Origin: Callipepla californica brunnescens
Lineage: Eukaryota > Chordata > Aves > Galliformes > Odontophoridae
Assembly (NCBI GenBank): GCA_023055505.1
Contig: JALIRH010000061.1
Span: 891,501-955,500, forward strand
DNA length: 64,000 bases
Reading direction: 5' to 3'
Made by a program: the position numbers and the translations under genes. Shown piece by piece: positions 13,701-28,700 of the stretch. The notes under the pieces are model-generated. The model made no database searches. It was given only the letters and a program-made list of their open reading frames with translations, and was not told where the DNA came from. The stretch's first letter is position 1; each line of letters begins with the position of its first letter.

Positions 13701-16700
13701 TTCCTTATACTATAGATTCTTAGGTGTTTGTGTCAATTAGAAGGAAAGCATAGGATGCAGTATAACTTAGCAGTAGGACGTGTCAAAGCTTGGAAAAACA
13801 CTTCCAAGTGAGTTATGAAGTTTGGAAGTTAGTTTGGAAGTTTTTTGAGTAATTTCTACTGTTCAGTATTTCACCATTGGCCATTCCACTATTATTATTA
13901 TTATTATTATTACTATTACTATTATTACTATTATTATTATAAGTTGCATGTTTTGAGGTAGCTGATCATGGTAAATCTGTGTCAAATTGATATTTTTTTA
14001 ATTTAATTTTTCTTGATTTACTGAGAAACTAAAGTTCCTATTGCTTAAGCTAAGAATGCTTGAGTTACTTTTGGGGCAACAGATGTTTATAAAAAGATAT
14101 CTCTAATAAATGCATATCTCGATTCTCTTTCTGTATTATGTTATTGCATTTTATATTGTCGTGGGGTCGACATCCTTCCTTTATTCTTAAGGCCTGTTTT
14201 TAGCTTGTGGTGAATAGCTGTCCTCACTGTAGCGAGTGGTCCTTTTTAATTTCAGTCTTATTTTCCTTCTCATACTGATGCTGGAAATAATGAAGACTTT
14301 TCAACAGGTGAACCCTACACTTGATGTGGCTGATACACAAACAGTTGACCCACCTGTTGTAGAGATTACTTCCTCTCCATCTGTTGGTACTCTGGTAAGT
14401 TGCCTTTGGAGCCAAAATGAAAGAAAGAAAGGAAAAAAAATATAGTAGTTCTTAGCTAGCTTAGCTTTAAGTAAGGGTGTTAATGAAAATGTAGTTTTTG
14501 TCTGTGTGAACAAAGTACATATTTTAATAAATTGTTGATTGTTCAGAGCTCAATATTCTAACTTCTCAACTTAAGCATTTTTTTTCACAGTTCCCAAGGC
14601 TAACCAGAAGATGGTGTAATAGTGAAGCTCTCACATTATACTAGTAACTTTACTAATGTACTAAGCAGAAATTCTAATTAGAAGCCCATATTAATTCTAT
14701 CTAGGTATTGCTTGTTAAAATCTGTGGCTTTTTCTCATTTTTTGTAGCTGACCTTAGCTTCAAATAATGGAAAACCTCAATAGTAGTTGCCTCACTGATG
14801 AGATTCCAGTTGAAATTCCAGTTTTTCCAGGGGTGAAAAAAAAACAACAACACATTTTAGGAAAGTATTGTAGGATTTGTTCCTTCTAGTGTTAGCTTTT
14901 CATATGACATTGCTATGGCACGTGGGAGGAAAAGGATGAAGTGTTTTAACCGTAGTTCTGTAGGAGGAGAAATATACTCTCCTAGTATGAAGTCCTAGAA
15001 AATGTACTATTCTAGAATTAGAGTTAAATGATAATATCTCTTTTAGTTCTGAACCTGTTCATGTGAAGGCATGATTTGTATCTTGAGCAATTTTGATTAC
15101 CATAACAAGAATTTGTGTAGCTGGGGGGTCAATACGTATGGATGGGCAGCAGGTATGATTTCTGCTGTTTTCCTTTGTTGTGAATGCTTTACAAAAAGGC
15201 ATGTTATGAGAATAGTTTATAAAGTGCTTTAAGGTCATTCAAGGAAAATTGTGTTAGAGAAACCTTCTTTTCAAAACCAGATAAACATATAATAATTTCA
15301 TTTGAGAGATGGTATTTAGGTCACTCCAAAAGTAATGCCTCCTATATATTTCTGTGGAAACCACAACAGATACAAAGAGCACAATAACACTATTTGATAA
15401 AGGAAATTCTCAGCTACAAAACACTATTTCTCAACATAGTCACGACCATTAGGCGATTCATGTGGATGAGCTGATCGAAACTTCATTTCATGATTTGAAA
15501 GCTGTGCATGACCATCTGGAATGTGGCTTCTCTTTCATGTCGCTGTCACCACTGCTGAAACACCACCCACTGCCTCACTGTGCTCACATCCACTGCTTGG
15601 CCTCCATAAACGTTCAGCAAGCATTGATAAATGTCAGTGAGTACCATTTTTTTCTGCACTGAGGAATTCAATGACAACACGTTTGCTTCAGACACTCTTC
15701 TATGTCAGATACCATTTTGTCACACTGCCCCTCTGCTGCCATCTGTCACATGGTAACAAAACATAATGGAATATTGGTGGGAAGGTTCAACCTCTAATGC
15801 CATACCAACATTCACCTCTGATGTTGTGGGCCAACATAATAAGATAAGAGGCATTACTTTTGTAACAGCCCTTGTAGCTCCATATATTTTAAGTTGCAGT
15901 AGTTGACATGCTATGTTTTCACAGTGAAATATGGATCCTTAGGATAATTTCATAGAATCATAGAATGGTCTGGGTTGAAGAGGGCCACAAAGATCATCAA
16001 GGTTCAACCCCCGCTGCTGTGGGCGGTGTTGCCAACCACTAGACCAGGCTGCCCAGAGCCACATCCAGCCTTGCCTTGAACGCCTGCAGGGCATTTTTTA
16101 CTTACAAAAATATTGCTTCAAAATTTACAGCCATAGGGACAACTGGTCTATCTTCCATATTTTTTCTTCAGCTAATTTTCCTCTCCAGCATATTAAGTAG
16201 CACTTCCCAAAACTGGTAATCTTGTCTGGTCCTCCCTGCTTTATGTCATGTTACTTTTTCAGTTATCATTCTGTTCAGTGTCTGTGTGCCTTACCTACAT
16301 CTGTTGTTTGCAAAATTATTACCCATTTCTTAGTTAGGTGAACCATCCAATCTCTTGGACCTTTTATCTGAAGCTAACTCAATTTCCTTAGTATGTAGAG
16401 GCTCTTTCTACAGAGGCTTCACATCTTCTTCCTAAAAATCAAAGGCAAAAGGGAGTTGGCTGGATTTCTTCCTATCCCACCTTCACTGCCAGCTCCCTCC
16501 TAGGTACTGTTCAGTATCATGTGAATGGTACTGTCTTTGTGTATCTGTGTACTAGAAGTTGTCATCAGCCTCTCGTGAAGCTTATCTTCTTTCTCATGTG
16601 TTGTCTCTAGCAACATCGTATTAAACCCCTGGGTTACTCTTTTGATACTGATTATCAAAGATAATACAACTTTATATTATTTTCTTTGCAAACTTCTCAA

Positions 16701-19700
16701 GGCACATCAAATCCATTTATGTTTTTCCAGTCCTACATTCACTGAAAGAACTCTGTTCAAGGCTCTTACCTAGAATAATCAAAATTCTTCGATCAGGTTA
16801 TCAGATTGTTTTACAAAAGACCAGTACATACATTTTTTTTTTAATCATATTTTTATTTAGCTTAAGCAATTCTTCATCCCTTCTGATATATTTAGGGAGA
16901 AATATATACTCTGTACTTACGTATCCTTAAGGATTCTTGTTCATTGGCCATCAAATATGTAGCATGACAGGGGCCTAAGGAGATTTGCACAACGTTTTGG
17001 CCACTGGTGGTAGCCATTGGTAGTACAACAGATGTACTTAATTCTCTCTGTGGAAGATGAGAGTTACACAGTTTCAGATCACCAAATTTAAAGACAGACT
17101 TCTCTATGAAAAATGAAAAGCTTGTGTAGAATCTGTGATGAGTTTCCCATAGCTCCCTGAAAGATCTCCAGGGAGAATGGAAGTCTATACCAAACCTCAA
17201 CATGTTCTGTTGGAGGAGAAAAGTATTACTTTTCTTCCCTTCTGTACAGGGAGATTGGAAAGGATGTCTGGAATAATTTCATCCATCCCCCGCCTTAAAG
17301 CAAGGCCAACTTGGATCAGATTCCAAAGGGCCTGATCTGGTTCATCTATGAGCATGTGTAAAGACGAGGATTATGCCACCCATCCAGGCAGTTTGCTATG
17401 ATGTTTTACTAGTGAAAATATTTGTCATAATATGTAGCTAGAATTTCCCGTGTTCCAATTTCTCTGTTGTCCCTAATTCTATCACAGTGATTCTCTCATA
17501 AATTTTTGGCTCAGTCTTCTCCATTACTCACCCATTACATATTTTAGATGGCAGTAAGATCTCCATATGGCCTGCCTTTCCTGAAGCTGAGCAAACCTAG
17601 TTCTCAGCCTCTCCTTGAATTTCATGTGTTTCAGCCTCCTGACCATCTTGCTAATCTCCATCTGAATTTGCTCCAGGATGTCAATATCTGTCAGTGTGCT
17701 GTCTTGTACTGAGAAATACCAAACTGGACACAACTCTAGATAGTTATGGTGCAGCTTCATACTACAGTTGTCTATTATTTACAGCTACTCAAATTATTAC
17801 ACTCTGAGCAACATATCTTTTCAGTATTTGTACAGTCATAAGCCATAAGGCCAGTTATTTCCAAACCTAGTGTAAAATGTGCTTTCATCAAACTGAAGGA
17901 GTTTATTTTGTGAACACAGTGATGAGAACATAGTCATTGTATCAGTGTAAGAACTTAAGTGTAGTTCTCATTATGTGGAGCTACTTTCTTTGGAACTGTA
18001 ATTACAAAAATGTTAAGAAATGCTGTCAATATATTGGTATTTTCAGTGAAATATCTTTCAATTGATTATTAATTTACTCATTTCCTATGTGTTACTGAAA
18101 TGCATATAAGAACAAGCTGTGTATGCTTAAGTAACTAGTTTGCATAATGCCCTGACTTTTCCAGTGTTAAGAGTGTTCATATGTTGCAGCTGTTTTAAAC
18201 GAGGTATATACTAGCCTTTCACACTGTGAAAATGTTCTTTGAATCAGGGTCAAGGTTTTGGGGGCAGCATGAGTGGGTTCTTTCTCACTTCTGTCTCACT
18301 GAAGACCCTGAAAACGTTACTGCTTCTCTCCCAGCCATTCTTTTCCTTGCGTCAAGCAGCCTAACATTGCCTTTGTTTTTTGAGCTATTGAAAAGGAAAA
18401 AATGGAGGTCTTGTTTCCCTCTTTTTTTTTCCTTTTGGTATGTAAGCCAATACACTCATAACCTCCGGTCCCTGATAAGCTGTTGGGAACAAGCGAAAGT
18501 TGATGATGTCTCAGTAGTTTTTACTGACAGCAGCAGGAAATCACTGTAGAGGCTCTCTAATGTTCCATCCCCTGACCTTGCTCATGTAAACAGGATTTGG
18601 AGGAAGCAAAGCAATGTACTGTAATCTGGAAGTCAGAAAGTCTGCACTGGTTGTGAGACGTTTGCTGTTCTTTCTTTTGCAGTGCTAGTTAACACTGAAA
18701 GCAAGCTGTGCTTTTTATTCATTTGCAGTATGGATTGTTAATACTGGACAAATTATTGAAAGGAGAAAGATTATTCCTGTGTGGGACAAAAGGATCGTGC
18801 TATGTTTTAACATAGGAAGTGACCAAATAAATACTTTTTCCCCAAAACTTGTAAAATACTCAAATACAAATAAGAGCACGTGTAGTTTTTATTCCTTGAG
18901 ATCAGACGTTATTGGTTAATCTGTATTGCATTTGTAGTAGGCCTCTTGATGCAAAAAGAAGTATCTATATTCTCAATTTATCCTATACACATGCCTTTCT
19001 TGGTATGTATTTCAGTGCTTAGGTATTTTTGACGTTATTTTTAATGACTGTATTTTCCGTACAACCGAAAAATAAACAACCCCATATAAGTTGTCGAGTG
19101 TGTCAACAATTAGAAATGCAAAATTTGCATCTAGTTCTTCCATCTCTGTCTATATTAAGGTTTGCACAACTGTCCTTTTCATGGGAATTTCTTTTGAAAA
19201 GCACCTTATGGAATGTTGTACTTTCCTTTCATGCCTTAACACAACTTCAGAATTCTATCAAAGGGAGTGGCAAAAGAAAATATATCTTAAAACTAAAGAA
19301 TACTGCATGTTTTGCTTCAAATATATTGTGATTTTTCATCCTTTCCTAGCTTTAGCCTTATATTGAAATAAACACCAGCCCTCTTCAAGAAGTTTAAGGC
19401 AAGGGGAAAAAGAAGAAAGTAGAAAACAAGAATTTTATGGCTAGCTGACCTCCTCTGGGCCACAATCCTTTCAATCTGAAAGGGAACATCCAATAGAGCA
19501 GAATTCATGTGTCATTTCTCTGTTCCCTTTGGTTGCTGCAGTTCATCCAAAGTCACAGCTTGTGGATCTCAACTTTTCTTAGGACCTTCAACATTCAATC
19601 TTTCACTTCAGTTAATGCATGATGTTTGTATGCTTTTCTCTACCAAAGGAAAGTTGTTACTATCCTTTTAAAAGGAAGTCCTTGTCCAGTAAGAAAAGGC

Positions 19701-22700
19701 AAAATAAATGTTCTGCTTGTGTTCCTTCCCCAAAATTCCGTTGCCAATTATACTGAATCAGAGTTCAGCACTCTGAGACACCAGCAGCAGAAGGGCTTTG
19801 ATCAGACTTGACAGTGCCAGCCTCTCCTATCAGTCTCTCTGCTATCCACTTTGCCTCCTATGTCTCAGGCAGAGCCTTAGCACTGCTGCAAAGTGCAAAA
19901 TTAACGTTCATGCCACGTAATAGTGGTGTGAAAAACACCAAAATAACATCAGAATAAAAAAGGTCACTCCCTGAGTAGGTATAGATGGATGTTTTTGTGT
20001 GTGCATTTCTATTCTTGTGACTGCTGGTAAATGCAGTTTGAGTAAACAGCAAGTGCTATGATCCAGGCTCCAGATCACAAACACAGTATGAAGATCTGGG
20101 ACAATGTGAAAAGTTTTTTTCTCCTCCAAAGCTGTGAGCTTAAACTCTCTGCAGCTTCTATGTAGATTAGTGTACTAAACTTTAAAAGAATCTTCTGCCA
20201 AAAGAATGAAGCATTTGGTATGTTGAACAGTGAAATTCTAAACTTCTAAATGCCTTTATAGAGGTGTGGGGATGTTTATAAAAAAAATGTTTATACTTAC
20301 TCCCAAAAGAACCATGATTTAGTAATACTAACATAAAATAACAGAGACCAAGGCACGTAAAGGTGAAATCAGTTTTTGCAATGAAAGAAGAAAAAGATCC
20401 AAGTGGCCCTTGCATTTTGCAGTGGTGATATTCTACCACAGCATGTAACTGCAGGTTTACAAGGATAGAACAGGAAATGTGTTGTGCTGCTCCATAATTA
20501 GGTAATAATGCGTGTCCTGATGTTCCCTAATAGGATTCATTATATTCTTTGAGTGAACTGGAGCTTGAGAGAGTCGAGTTTTCACTGGAGACAGAATTCT
20601 GAACTTGAGCACTAGAGAGTGCAAGAATATAATATTTCTTGTACTATTTTTTAACCTGTTTTCCCCGGGAAATGTAGCTTATGAGTTTACATTGTTTATT
20701 TGTCTTTCTCTGTCTCATCTTCCTGATAATTCTTGAATGAAAATTTTTTGTAACCAAGTTTGGAAGTTAGAAGCTGGCAGTATAAAGAAACTAAGGTTAG
20801 TGCTGCCACTAAATTAAAAAAAGGTGGGATGTGATGCTGAACTCACTGGTGCTGGACTAAGCACAGACTAGCTGCAGGTGACCTGTCCTATAGGAGTGTC
20901 ACAGTACATATGGAGGGAGAGAGAGTAGGACAGGAGGTTCAGGAGAAACCCCTCCTCACCACCCCAGTGTAAAAGATTAAGCTTTGATTATTTATTTTTT
21001 TCACAAAGCAATTTAATTATGTTGCCATTATCCCATAGTGATATTATTCACAGGTTCTGTTGCTCCACTTTTGGTACCATTTTGGGACATTATGGGCTTT
21101 CTGGAGTTGACTTTGAGAACTGGCAGTAGTTTGCTATGTCTAAGGTCTTACTCAGTCAGGGCAACAGCACAATGCCTCAGGAGTGCTTCAGGTTGATCCA
21201 TCTCTTTATATTGTTCTTTCGGCAAATCAGCACTTTTCTGGGAACTAGAGGACTGGAAGTTCCAGGTATTATTTCTGCTTCAACTTCCTGAGATACTGTA
21301 CTTGTCTGTTCTGACCTTGTCTGCCAAAGTCATGCTTCCCCCCATATCTGCTGGGAATCCAAGCTGTATCCATGGTTCTCACAGCTGATTCTGAGGCATG
21401 TAGAAAATGCTTGACAGCTATCAGCCCCCACATCCAATAACAACTGGTTCCTTCCTCTTCCTGGGGAAGTGTAACATCCTCTGAGAAGAACTATCCCCTG
21501 AGGAATGCACGAACAGCAGCAAGCCTTTCACACAGGAAATTACTACTATTGCACTTGCAGAAAAGTGTCTCTGTCACTTGGATTGTCAGTCCATAATGAG
21601 CTTCCTGCTGACCTAGATGATGATTTACTACTGATCTGAATGCCATTTGTGAATCATTTAGCTTAATGGAAGTTAATTAAGTTAGCATTCAGTAGCCCTG
21701 CTACTGCAAACACCTGTTATATAATTTTTTCATTCAGTAGCACAAGTTAACTTTTGAGCTTCTTAGTATTCATGGCATTTCAATAATTCTGAAATCCCAC
21801 ATTTTCTGGAACTGAGAAACAAGGGAGTGTTTGGCTTGGTTCATAGTGTGTGATTCCCTTAGAAAAGGTTGCAAAGTTTTATTTTTGTTTATTTTAAACT
21901 GAATATTAAAGTTGTGCCACAGATCAAGTGTGCCAGAAAAGGTGATAGTAAGCTCTTGATTTACTCTTTGTTCTTAAATATTACTGGAAGCTAAGTTTAG
22001 TACAGCAGGCTTTCAGATTAGTTGGGCAATCTTGAATGTAAAATTAAGTATATATAAGAAATATGTTGTTAGAAATGGTTAATGCAAGTTTGTTACTAAA
22101 GGAAACACTTTAATAGTGATCAGATCTCTTCTTATTTTTCTAAAGGATAGTGCTTGAAAGTGTGTTGCCAAATTCTGTTTATCTTTGAGATTACAGTGAT
22201 AACTAAGCAAAGAGGATACTTTCTGCTGGTTTGCTGTAAGAGGTATGGTTCTTTACTCCATGTGAAATAATGGAAACAGAGTTGCTTAAAATGGGACTCA
22301 CAGAGATTTTTAAAATAAAATTCAGCATCAAGAGCAGAGATGATTTTTGTACTGGTCTCATCCAATAGATGTTTGATGAAGAAAAAAGTCTGAAAACCTT
22401 TTGGTTCCATCTTTGACTAAAATAGTTTTTGAGGTCAGAAATTAGGCAGAACAATGCCAAAGGATGATTTCACAGTCATTTTAACTTAACAACTGTTTTT
22501 TGTCTGGTTAATTGCATCCAAGTCAATTTCCTGATCTGCTTAGCTATCCAAACACTAATACCAGCACAAAGGAAATAGTGGGAAAAATGGTCTGGAGATT
22601 AAGTAGGTGGTTAGTGCTGGCTCTAACTTGGTTTAGGTTAACCAGAATCTGTTGAGTCCATGTATCTAATGTCAAGAAGAGCCTGCTGAAGTGATTGCCC

Positions 22701-25700
22701 TGTAACACATACAGGTGTGTTATATGCATGGCACATCTGAGCACAGCCTTTCATAAGATTCAGTCTGTGGAGAAAATAGGATTGAAGCAGATGGTGGTGA
22801 TGGCTTCCTTTTGTTGAGGCAGTAGATGAGTTGGGTTCAGTTCTCCTTTGCAACCTAAGAGGATTCAGCCTGCTTTCTTCCATCTGTGTGGCTGTAACCT
22901 AAATAGCAGGAAGTGAAGACAGAGACTGAATGGAACTCCGTCCTTTATTCTTGAATTTGAAGCCCTGTAGAGTAAAAGCTGAAAGCATGCCTCATCAGAG
23001 GAGAGCAGTCTGTCATCAATAATCAGCGTGTTTCAGAAAAGAAACTATTCCGTCGCTGTTTATGCATTTTGCAATAAATAATTAAAAATAAATAAATAAA
23101 TGTGGAAGCTGTGTGACTTACACCCTAAGAGGAGATTAAAAATGAAAAAGAAATAGCTGTTCTGAAGAGCTAGTATGGGACTTGATAGAACTAGCTAGGA
23201 GTGATGCTCAAGAAGTGTAGAGATTGTGCTTCCTGAGCTCCAGGTTGTCACATCTCGCTGCAGTTCACATACCTGATGCACAGGTATTACAGTGCAACTG
23301 TGATGCAGGATTACAGAAGTTTTATTACAGAATTGGAAGAGTCTTTCCTTGACATAAAGGTTTAAGTGAATTAATTATTTTATCCTTAGACTGTTCTTAA
23401 ATAAACTGGTATTAACAGTTCCTCACTGAAAAGGTTACTCTTCCAAGCTGCGACTTGTTCTTACATGAGTTTTCTCATTTCTTACACATCACTTTGGAAT
23501 TATAGACACAAAATTTGTGTCATTTTTTTGACAGTATAATGTAGCAATATAATAGTATCTCTTGCTCAGTACTTTCAGCTAGCTAAAATTACATCAAAGT
23601 TACTGTAATTCTTCACTCAATTACCTCATCATATTTGATTGTATCATTTCAGTTCCATATTATGATGCTGTAATTCTTTTCCAAAACATCTATTTTCTAG
23701 TGTGTTATTTGATCACACCTGCACCTTCATCTCTGATATCTTACCTTTGAACATATTGTTACTTTTGGGCAGTTCAATGAAATCCATTTGCCAAACAGCC
23801 TTGACTCTTTCAGATAGCAATTTCAAGTATATCTCTTTTGAATCATCTGTTAATTTCATCTTTCTCATCTTTTTTTTTTCTCTTTCTCAAACCATATTGA
23901 TTTGCTTTATGTTATGTCTTAAATATTTTCTAGTTATGTTGTAAATCAGCTTCTCAGTGTTTTCCCTGACATTATTCTCAAGGCAGCTGTGACCTGTGAC
24001 CACACTGTTATCCTGTTCATCCTTTCTAAATATTGATAGGTGGTTAGCTTCCCCATTCTCTTGGTGTTTTTTCCAAGATAAAAGCAAAAAAAAATAAATA
24101 AAAGCAATACCATTAGCCTACCATCTCTAGCTATTAGGAGTACTATTGCTAGGATTTCTTATATCTGTCAAGTACAAATAATCCTTGAGTAAGAGAAATA
24201 ATGTATCCTAACTTCCTTCATATCTGTGTTTCACGTGATTTACTTGAAGCTTTTCCCTTGTTATGCAGTAATTGTAAGTTCTATTTCTCTTGTGTGTATT
24301 TTCTGGTCTCCAGTAATATGTAAACTTGTGCCAGATCCTTTCTCCCGGTGGAAGTACTTATTGATTTCTCTCCTTTAGCTAGCAATCTGTTCTTAGGAAA
24401 CTTATCTGAAATCAGCTCTTTAAGATACCTCTGTCAGATTCTTCTGTCAGACCCTTTAAAGTGTGCAGCAAATTCAAAATGTAGAAACGAGGTGTGGGGA
24501 CAGACAGACAGAAATGAGTGAACTAAAACGTCCTTTTTCATTGCTCTTAATTCTAATGGCTATAGAGTTGATGTTGCCATCAGTTATCCCAGTCTGCTGC
24601 ATTTCATCATTTATGCTTTATGGTAATTTGTATTATTCTGCTAAGTTAGAAAAAGCAACAATACATTTTACATATCTCTGAAGACAGTAACTCCCCAAGA
24701 GGAACTTGGCATTTGGGATTGGAATGCTAGTTGTTGATCTGGGATTATAGAGATAACTACTTTCATTTTTGTTTTCATTTTAACATCCTTTCATGTATAG
24801 TATGTGGCACACAGCAGCGTTATGTCTTCTTCTGTATTCCAGAGTGCATAGCATCTCCACATGCTGTCTAGATCACTACCCATTGTAACTGATATTATAC
24901 AATTGATTACACATTCTTTCTCTGTCCTATGGCACTGAAAGCATACAGTTGGCCTGAATCAAATAAAGATAATAAGAGGAATATAACATATTTTTCTGGT
25001 TTATGTGCCTTTAAGCATGGTTGTTTTTGTATCTGTTATCTGTATCCCAGTGCAGTTTTTCGTTAATGATATCTACATAACTTTGTGCATGTCTTTCTTT
25101 CAATGCAGTTTTATCCCTAATCAAACTCTACAACTCACAACCAAACTATAGAGAAATGCGCTTCACTTTCAACCAGTGTGGCATGTGGCTGTAAGCACAT
25201 GGGAATGCAAGGAAATTGCAGGATCTGAGTTGCTGATCTGAATGAGAGTATCCCCATGCAAATGTTACTCACTTAACTTGATTGATCTCCAGAGATTTGT
25301 GCTAATATTGACCGTTATTATTATTAGAAATTGTTTTCCTTAAGATTCAGGGAGATAGATGACAGGGAACACCAGAGACACTGTGTGTTTTCACTGGAGT
25401 AAGGGAAATGATATATCTTTGTTCCGTATATTACTAAAAAAATGTTTTCTTTAGTGGGTTTTTCTTTATTCCTAAAAGGGAAAGCACAGATTCTGCAGTT
25501 CAGTCATAATTACAAAGCAAGAGGGCATTAATTTGAATCGTTGGTGATTCCTAACAACATTTTCCATTCTATTGCTCAGTAGAGCATCAGGCTTCCAGGC
25601 AGAAATTTGTACTAGTTCCTTTCCTTTTTTTTTTTTCCTTTTCCTTTTTGGTTTTCAAGAAGGAGAAGCTGATTGCAGAGAAGCCATACATTTCACATCA

Positions 25701-28700
25701 CTAATAATATGAATTAGGATCTTAATCTGTAAGGCGTTCCCACACAAAGAACTGAGAAAAAGGAGGCAGCATTTTGTGCTTTTCACACTTCTTGCTTTCT
25801 CAGAGCTCTGCATTTTGGCTTTCTTTCAGCTTTATTTGTGTAAGAGGAGAATAAACCCCTGAATTTTAGCGTACTACCTCTGTTATTTCTCAGTATAGTT
25901 TACCTATATTTATTTTAACAAAAGTCAGTAACTATGGATATGACATTTGTGATATTAAGAGCAACTGTTAAGGTGGATGTGGGAAGGTTTTACGAATTTT
26001 CATTTGATTGGAACATGATCTGTATGAATATTTGTATTTGTGTTCTGGATTTTTTAAATTAAAAAAATAACAACAAACAAAAAGGGGCTGGTTGAACCAG
26101 GCAGGTAGGAGCTGTGCCATCCATCCAGATATCCATCCCTGGGGCTGGTTCTGCTGCTCCTCCAACCCCAGGGCATGTGGTCATCCCATTCTGTGCCCAA
26201 AAGCAGAACACAGATCCTTTACCCTGAGCTAGTGGCAGCAGCAATTCAACAACACACGGTACGTTTCCCTGTAAACATTATTGGCATCTTTAAGGCAGGA
26301 AATCTCTTTTGATTTTCTTCTGATAAAGCAATTATACAGTATCAGTGGTAACCACTGTCTTTACAAAAACCACTGAGGTGCAGCTGTGCCAACAGAAAAG
26401 AGCTTCTGTTGACTTTGCATGCAACTTTGAAAGAAGGTAGAGTGGTGTATGTATGTACACGTATATACTTCTACATATATGTATGCATATGCACACATGT
26501 AAGTGTTGGGAAAAAAAATCTTTGGCGTCATTTTTTGGTGCCATTGCCTACAGTCTCTTTTTATTGTAAATTCTTTTTGAACGATAGTGATTAATATCAT
26601 AGGTGACTTTGCCAACCATCTGAACTAGCTGGATGAAGTACTAGCACGTATATTTTTAAGAACGTGCACAATAAATCATATTGTTACCACCTATTGTTTT
26701 ATTTGAGGCCTCACAAAAATGGCCTCACAGAATGGAACACCTGTTTATGAGGACAGGCTGAGAGAGCTGGGGCTGTTCAGCCTGGGGAAGAGAAGGCTGT
26801 GAGGTGCCCCGAGAGTGGTCTTTCAATAGCTGAAGGGGGGCTGAAAAAAAGAAAGGGACAGGCTCTTTAGCAGGGTCTGCTGTGGAAGGACAAGGCAAAA
26901 TGGTTTGCTGGACTGCTGTGGTCTTTTGTTGAGCAACTTAGTTTTAGTACTTCTTTGGAAAAAAAAGAACTTTCTTCTCCTATGTTCTCTTGACAAGAAA
27001 GAAATATGGAACAAATTGTTTGATGTGTACTAGATCCTATATACATGGAATTGCTTGTTGTTTTTCAGCATTTTCTCAGACCAGCAGCAATGGTAAATCA
27101 AAGCTATTGGAGAAAAACTGAGATAGTAAAACAACATAGCTGGTTTCTTAGTATGCATTTGATAGAAGACTGGTAAAGCACAATATGATCTATTTACATA
27201 AAACTGTAGTCTGTTGTGCCTGTGAACAGAAATGTTTAGTCTTTCATAATGTTACAGCAATGCTAAATTTAACATAACAGTAATCCTAGTAAAAAATGGA
27301 TCTGGTTAATCAGATCATTCCTATAAGACATCATGATGTTTTTAAAAACAAATTAGCAGCTATTTTTTATTGTACTGTACTGACCTCTTGAACTCTATAA
27401 ACTCAGCTGGCTTCAGATGGAATTTGCTGTTTTTGTGGCTAAGAATATGCTATGAGTGAAAATGTACGATTTGCTAAGGAACACAGTTGGATAGGATTGC
27501 TTGGTGTGTCAGCCCTGAATTTCTATCCTGATACCACCAGCAGTCATGACTGGTTTCTACCTACTACCAGTAGTGATGACACTTGCATGGTAGAGGGAAC
27601 ATTTGCTTGCCAGATTGGATGAGGTGCATTTACAGTAAGTATTTTCAATGTATATGTTTGGATCCATTTAGCTAGGGCACTCTTTTAGAAACTAGAGAAG
27701 ACTAAGGCACATAAGAAACTATGAAAACCTTTGAATTGAATGTGAATTCCTGTATTGTGAGTTGTTCTGAAAGTGTTCTGCTCAAACTAGAAATGTTCGG
27801 TTAAACTTTTTCAAGACGCTGCACATTTTATCTTACTGCTTGAACACAAAACTTCCATTAAAGTTTGCAAATAAAATACATCAGAACAATCTTATCAGAT
27901 AACAACAGGCACAAAACTGCTTTTTGACACATGGCAAGTTTTTGATCTGCTTAATGCTGATTCATGTGCGTGCAAGAGAAGAGAGGAAACGGCGAGTGCT
28001 GTCATCAGCTGAAACCAAGGGGAAGTTTTCTGCAGTAGAAACTGATAAATCAGATTGTCATTTAGCATACTCAGTGTTAGTCTAATAGATTAGAGAGCTT
28101 CATTTTTTGTGGATCATTTATTCGTTCAAAAAATAATTTCAGAGTGCTAAAAACTATGTGCCTATAATTATATTAATGTATTGTTTTAAATACACACATA
28201 CATACATACATGAATTCCACCGAATGGTTCGCTTTAGCATACCCACAGTTAAACATTTTAGTTTGAGGGTGGGTTCATAAGATGTAGGGAAAAGGCAGTG
28301 ATAATGACACTGTCATTACTTCTCCTGAGAAACTTCACGATTTAAAAAAAAACCAACACAAAAAATAGCACAGAAAGTCAAGATGGTGAGATGGGAGACT
28401 GTACTGTTAAGTCTTTGCTTGTTGGTCTATTTTGAGCTTTAATGCCCTATTTATGACTAATTGTTTGTAGTTGTTTTAATCGCAGTATGAGAAATGTTTT
28501 AGTATTAGTTGGCAAATGTGCCATGTGTTCAAAATTTAAAGCATTATTTTTAAAAAGCAGACCATGCCAATTTTTGTGATTCATTAGGAAGCTTACCAGT
28601 ATCACTTTTTCATATAAGCCCATCTTAATTATAAGATCATTAGGATATTCATTTGGAAGCTGTTTTGTATATTTTATTAATCCAAACCTCTAAGAAGGCT

